A stretch of DNA of 64,000 nt. It comes from Desulfococcus sp. 4484_241 (GTDB lineage Bacteria; Desulfobacterota; Desulfobacteria; Desulfobacterales; Desulfosudaceae). The stretch covers positions 17,191 through 81,190 of the forward strand of contig MZGQ01000019.1 of the NCBI GenBank assembly GCA_002085115.1, read 5' to 3'. The notes under the pieces are model-generated. The model made no database searches and was not told the DNA's origin. It worked only from the letters and a program-made list of their open reading frames with translations. A program made the position numbers and the translations under genes. Shown piece by piece: positions 60,105 through 64,000 of this stretch. Within the stretch, counting starts at the first letter, position 1; the number at the start of each line of letters is the position of its first letter.

Positions 60105-60866
60105 TTATATCAATTCAGGGGCATATTGACGAAGAGCTTTTTTAACTTTTGGATTTCGTTGAATGATCATCTCATACAAATAGCTCCAATATTCAGAAAC
60201 CAAAAGGTTACCTTGCATATTTCGTCGAACGAAGTATGATGTTTTCAAAATTCTATGATTTCTTAAATCATCAAGAAAAATCGGGCTGTCAAGATTACAC
60301 ACACGTTCAATTTTCCCAAAATAGCATTTACCATCACGCCATTGTGCATCCCCACGTTCAAGTTCGCCTGTGAAGCGAAATATTTCAGAGATACTTTTTT
60401 CAGGTACACAGCGATACATAAGCAACAGATCACCAGGTGTAACCTGTTTTGATAAGGCCCAATTCAACTTGTCATTTTCATCTAAATGAAACCACTGATC
60501 TTTAATTGCTGGTTGAATCCATATTTTTACACCAACTCCGAAATACCTCTTTAATTCTATGATTTCTAATTTCTTCGGGGCTTCAGGCCAGTCGTGATGC
60601 CAACAGACAATGCAATCACAATCATCTGGATCATGTCGATGAGCTTTAAAATTTGACGATTTGAATTCAAATTCAATCCTTACTTTCTTTTCAACATTGC
60701 CGGACCTTCGGTATGCGATACAATCAGGAAATTGTGGCCTTATCTTTTCAACCTTGAATCGGAGCTTTTTAGCCACATGGGAAAAAAGAAAGACAACACC
60801 AAGCTCATTTTCTGGAGCATATTGAAGAGGTGAATTTTGCAATGTTATGGGTCGAGTTTTTTTCAT
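60105..60866 (-). CDS. Predicted PD-(D/E)XK nuclease-like protein with EVE-like C-terminal domain
   Basis: FPDCIAYRR...VRIEFEFKSSNFKAHRHDPDDCDCIVCWHHDW; C-terminal LNWALSKQVTPGDLLLMYRCVPEKSISEIFRFTGELERGD resembles EVE. ORF opens at 60953, but MKKTRPITL at 60866 is the likelier start. Confidence 0.6.
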   Translation of the reverse strand: MKKTRPITLQNSPLQYAPENELGVVFLFSHVAKKLRFKVEKIRPQFPDCIAYRRSGNVEKKVRIEFEFKSSNFKAHRHDPDDCDCIVCWHHDWPEAPKKLEIIELKRYFGVGVKIWIQPAIKDQWFHLDENDKLNWALSKQVTPGDLLLMYRCVPEKSISEIFRFTGELERGDAQWRDGKCYFGKIERVCNLDSPIFLDDLRNHRILKTSYFVRRNMQGNLLVSEYWSYLYEMIIQRNPKVKKALRQYAPELI

Positions 60867-60871
60867 ATTAT

Positions 60872-60942
60872 GATAACGCCCCGCATAACCCTCTGGCAAT
60901 GAATCGCAGCGGAATTGCCAGGCCAAGTTGATGCGGTTGTTC
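60872..60942. repeat. Imperfect hairpin resembling an integron attC site
   Basis: gataacgccCCGCATAACcctCTGGCAATgaatcgcagcggaATTGCCAGgccaaGTTgATGCGGttgttc: nested R/L-box-like complementary arms with a perfect 8-bp inner stem. Confidence 0.55.
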
Positions 60943-60984
60943 AAGTAAGCCACTCCGCGGCAGGGAAGCGGCGTCCCGTTGTTT

Positions 60985-61168
60985 AAGGAAGACCTTCAAT
61001 TATCAGGTTATGCCAAACGAAGCATTGAATCATACGTTGGCTCCGTTTTGCGGCTTCAGCGCTTTTACAATCAACCCATTGGAAAATATCACCGAAAAAC
61101 AGCTTCGTCAATACCGGCAGTGCTGTCAAAGTGACTTTGGCTGGAGTGCCGCGACGTTGCCGCCTTGA
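60985..61168 (+). pseudogene. Remnant of a tyrosine recombinase N-terminal SAM-like domain, frameshifted
   Basis: Frame 1: FKEDLQLSGYAKRSIESYVGSVLRLQRFYNQ; continues in another frame as NPLENITEKQLRQYRQCCQSDFGWSAATL, then stop. Confidence 0.65.
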
Positions 61169-61606
61169 CCGTCATACCCCTGGTTATGCCCAGGGCCTTT
61201 GCCGGGGTGGTCAGGTCCGCGACAGGCGCTGCCAGGGCGGCATCAAAGGTCTTGGGCGCAAAATTTTTTGAAGATGACGGCTGTCACCCTGCGCTTTTCC
61301 ATTGCCTTTATGTTGAAACTGCCGCACAGGGCAAAACGATGCAGGCATTTAATGACAAACGCCAGGGGCTGGTCGTCTGTCCGCATGATTTTCAACCCTG
61401 CGGCAGTACCATTGTCAAGCGCGATCTGCGTTATTTCATAAAGGCTCGATATACCGATTGCCTCGTCTCCTCCTGCGTGACAGAGACCCGGCAGTTGCAG
61501 GGATATCGCAAGAGCCATGAAAAGGCAAACAAGGATCTGTATTTTACTGATTTCATGTTACATCCTCACATTTTAAAAATAAAAAAACATGGTATTGTGT
61601 TTAACT

Positions 61607-63964
61607 CTATTCCCGTTCCTCCGGATGCTCTTCCGCCTTTTCCGCTTTTGGCATTCGGCCGTGCATCCACATCAGGGAACCGGGAAACCGGCCGGGCCGA
61701 AAATGGATGTTGTAAATATGCCAGATGAAAATTGCGGCAACCGCCAGAAGGGCTTCATGGGCGTGGGCTTCCTTGAACGCATCGAACCCATGAGCAGTGA
61801 TGCCTGGGATCAACCACGTAACAACTTCCGGGAACCACATGGCAAGTCCCGTCCCCACCATAACAATACACCCCCAGAAAACCGCCCAGTAGTCGAATTT
61901 TTCAAAATAGGAAAATCGTCCGAACCGTGGACGTTCTTTGGACAGCCCCACAAACCAAGCCAGGTTTTTGAAAAAATCGGTAAAGTCCTTTGCCCGGGGA
62001 AGCATCAAGACAAAGTCCCGACGTCCTTCCGGATGCACGATACAGTAAATAATGTGATAGAAACAGGTAAAGGTTAAAACAAGTCCGCCGGCCCTGTGGA
62101 CCAGCCGCCAGAAGTCGATGCCACCCGCCGCGCCGGTAAGAAATGCGGCCCAGTGGGCACCGGGGTAGCGCAACCCCCACAGGAAAATTCCCGACACAGT
62201 CAAAAGGATGACGCTTACAGCCAAAAGCAAGTGCTGGGCCAGGAAATTCGGGTTAAATCGCTGGTACTCCCCTTCCGGACCCTGCGTGTATTTTTCTTTC
62301 CTGTTTTTGATATCACGGCGTCTTGCGCAAAAATCGAGCAGGATATGAATAAAGAGTCCGGCAAGCACGATGATGGCCAGCCACTTGAAAAATGCCGCCG
62401 TAGTAGCGGCAACACCGGCATATCGGCGGGAATGGCCATCATACCCCATGAGCTTATACTGCGGCTCATAGGTCGGTTTTCCATTTGCATCAAAGGGATG
62501 TTTCATTACTTGCGCAAAAAAGAAATCCGATTTATCGCTGTGACACTCCGTGCAGCCTTTGGCGCCCAGGGCGTTTTTCGCCGGGCAGATATCATGGGAG
62601 TATTTGAACACCGATCCGTATGGGGAGTATTCATACGGTTTTTTTGGAATGGTCGTCCAGGTGTTTCCGTCCGGTGTGTAACGGTCGCCGTCCACGAACA
62701 CAACCTGGCGGCCGTTTAAGGTTTCCCCCTTTTTCTTAAGCATGGCGCTCACAGATGCCACAAGCGCCCGGATCTCATCAGGCCGGTTGACTTCGGGAAA
62801 CCCGTCCCGGTTATCATCTTTTATTGCTGAAAGAAGCGGATAGTTTTTATCCGGAGCATCCATGTGGGTCTTCCACATCATGAAGATATCCTTCATGTGG
62901 GGCATGCCGATTCCCGCCTTGCCAGCGGTTTTTATACCGACCCACCGGGTGTAGACCCGGTTTAAGGGATAGATCTTCCCCTTGTACAACCCGTGCACCG
63001 GACGGTACTGGGTGAGAGGCTGAAGACCTTCGGGATACCCCAGGGCAAATCCGTAGTAGTTCCACGGCTTCATGTCAGGCCCGTAAAAGGACCAAATCCT
63101 CTTGGGCGGAGGCGAAATCCTGGGACTCTTGTTGAACACGGAGGCATCCTGTACCAGAGCGGCTTTGACCTGGTGCCACGGCATGTGACAGGTCTGGCAG
63201 GCGATGTGCTCAAAATGTGCCGGCGGAAACCCCTTGTGCTTGGGAATCGGCGCATTTAAGATGCCTTTTTCATGGCAGTCCTCGCAGGTGCGCATGGTGT
63301 TATCCAGGTCGTCCCGGACAAAATCGCCCGGATCGTCGCCTTTGCCGATCTGGTGTTCCTCCCTGCCGTAGATCCTTGGATCGGTTGCGTCCCGTCCGGT
63401 CACGTGACAGTCAACGCACAAAAGACCTGCCCGCATGTGCACGTCGGTCCGTTTTGAAAACGACTGGCCCCGCTTTTTCCACCCCGGCTCATGATGGCAG
63501 AACAGGCAGTTTTCGTTTGCCGGCTTTTTCATCACGGGAAGGGTTACCTTGCCGTCGGGGCCGAACCGGGAAAGATCGTAGGTCACGGTCGGAGTATCGC
63601 CCCTTGCCACGCTCCCGGAAATCCTGCCAAAACCGGCCCCGGCGGTCGCCGCCCACCTGAAATTCAAGGCGCTTATCTGCTTTTTACGCAAGCCATTGTT
63701 GTAATCCTTCAGGTGGCACATCAGGCAATCCGCCTCCAGTACCCCGCTTTTTGCCCAGTTGGCCTTGAAGTAGTCACCGTCCAGGCCGTTTATCCCGCCC
63801 GGAGTAATATTGTTCTTAGGGTCTTTGGCAAACAGGTCATACCGGTTGCCGGCCCGGTCATATTCGAGGCTGCCGCCACCCGGGTGACAGACACCGCACA
63901 TCTTAGCAAATGTATAGGAGGTAAAATCAATCTTTAAGGGAGAGTCGTTATGCTTTTCCGCCAA
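61607..63964 (-). CDS. Multihaem cytochrome c fused to cytochrome b561-like membrane domain
   Basis: Seven CxxCH motifs (CGVCH, CLMCH, CLFCH, CVDCH, CEDCH, CQTCH, CTECH) followed by a multi-TM region with conserved His (FWRLVHRAGGLVLTFTCFYHIIY, IFIWHIYNIHF); 5' end near window edge, TTG start uncertain. Confidence 0.85.
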   Translation of the reverse strand: MAEKHNDSPLKIDFTSYTFAKMCGVCHPGGGSLEYDRAGNRYDLFAKDPKNNITPGGINGLDGDYFKANWAKSGVLEADCLMCHLKDYNNGLRKKQISALNFRWAATAGAGFGRISGSVARGDTPTVTYDLSRFGPDGKVTLPVMKKPANENCLFCHHEPGWKKRGQSFSKRTDVHMRAGLLCVDCHVTGRDATDPRIYGREEHQIGKGDDPGDFVRDDLDNTMRTCEDCHEKGILNAPIPKHKGFPPAHFEHIACQTCHMPWHQVKAALVQDASVFNKSPRISPPPKRIWSFYGPDMKPWNYYGFALGYPEGLQPLTQYRPVHGLYKGKIYPLNRVYTRWVGIKTAGKAGIGMPHMKDIFMMWKTHMDAPDKNYPLLSAIKDDNRDGFPEVNRPDEIRALVASVSAMLKKKGETLNGRQVVFVDGDRYTPDGNTWTTIPKKPYEYSPYGSVFKYSHDICPAKNALGAKGCTECHSDKSDFFFAQVMKHPFDANGKPTYEPQYKLMGYDGHSRRYAGVAATTAAFFKWLAIIVLAGLFIHILLDFCARRRDIKNRKEKYTQGPEGEYQRFNPNFLAQHLLLAVSVILLTVSGIFLWGLRYPGAHWAAFLTGAAGGIDFWRLVHRAGGLVLTFTCFYHIIYCIVHPEGRRDFVLMLPRAKDFTDFFKNLAWFVGLSKERPRFGRFSYFEKFDYWAVFWGCIVMVGTGLAMWFPEVVTWLIPGITAHGFDAFKEAHAHEALLAVAAIFIWHIYNIHFRPGRFPGSLMWMHGRMPKAEKAEEHPEERE

Positions 63965-64000
63965 CTGCGGAAAGATCGGCCCCGGACTTCACCACCTGCC

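Noticed and set aside
61165-61728. 187-aa plus-strand ORF
   Set aside because: Runs antisense over a signal-peptide-like minus-strand reading and the end of the cytochrome gene; no recognisable domain.
1-64000. CRISPR arrays, rRNA genes, intact IS elements or prophage
   Set aside because: No regularly spaced direct repeats, rRNA-like sequence, intact transposase or phage structural genes were recognised on reading.

Overview
The window is a gene-dense bacterial chromosomal segment. Gene content (PSD/PssA, FolE2, OleABCD, AOR, multihaem cytochrome, DUF4911) suggests a Desulfobacterota-type (deltaproteobacterial) anaerobe; this taxonomy is inference only. About 0-25 kb is mostly housekeeping: psd-pssA-leuB-asd-greA-rpoZ-ttcA-folE2 on +, then dacB, M18 peptidase, dtd, aroQ, rpe, PASTA protein, rsmB, fmt, def, ribF, tRNA-Leu(CAG), PHP, BFN, miaB, efp on -. 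Next comes an unusual, tightly packed minus-strand set: purN, FkbM methyltransferase, neutral ceramidase, TrpF-like protein. A tRNA-Val(GAC) at 27.8 kb precedes a 28-41.6 kb glycan/cell-envelope region with several glycosyltransferases, a sulfotransferase, a split ALG14/ALG13-like pair, a flippase-like protein and a GT10. Part of that region (about 30.1-33.6 kb) looks visibly more AT-rich. Around 47.5-52.2 kb is a complete oleABCD operon (head-to-head olefin/beta-lactone pathway), followed by a DUF368 protein and an AI-2E family transporter. The right end holds TetR, an aldehyde:ferredoxin oxidoreductase, a hydrolase and a permease. It also has a cassette-like locus at 59.7-61.2 kb: a predicted PD-(D/E)XK nuclease with an EVE-like C-terminus, flanked by two large imperfect hairpins and next to a decayed tyrosine-recombinase fragment. 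A multihaem cytochrome c/b fusion closes the window. No CRISPR array, rRNA or intact IS element was recognised. All calls come from reading motifs; no database search was run.
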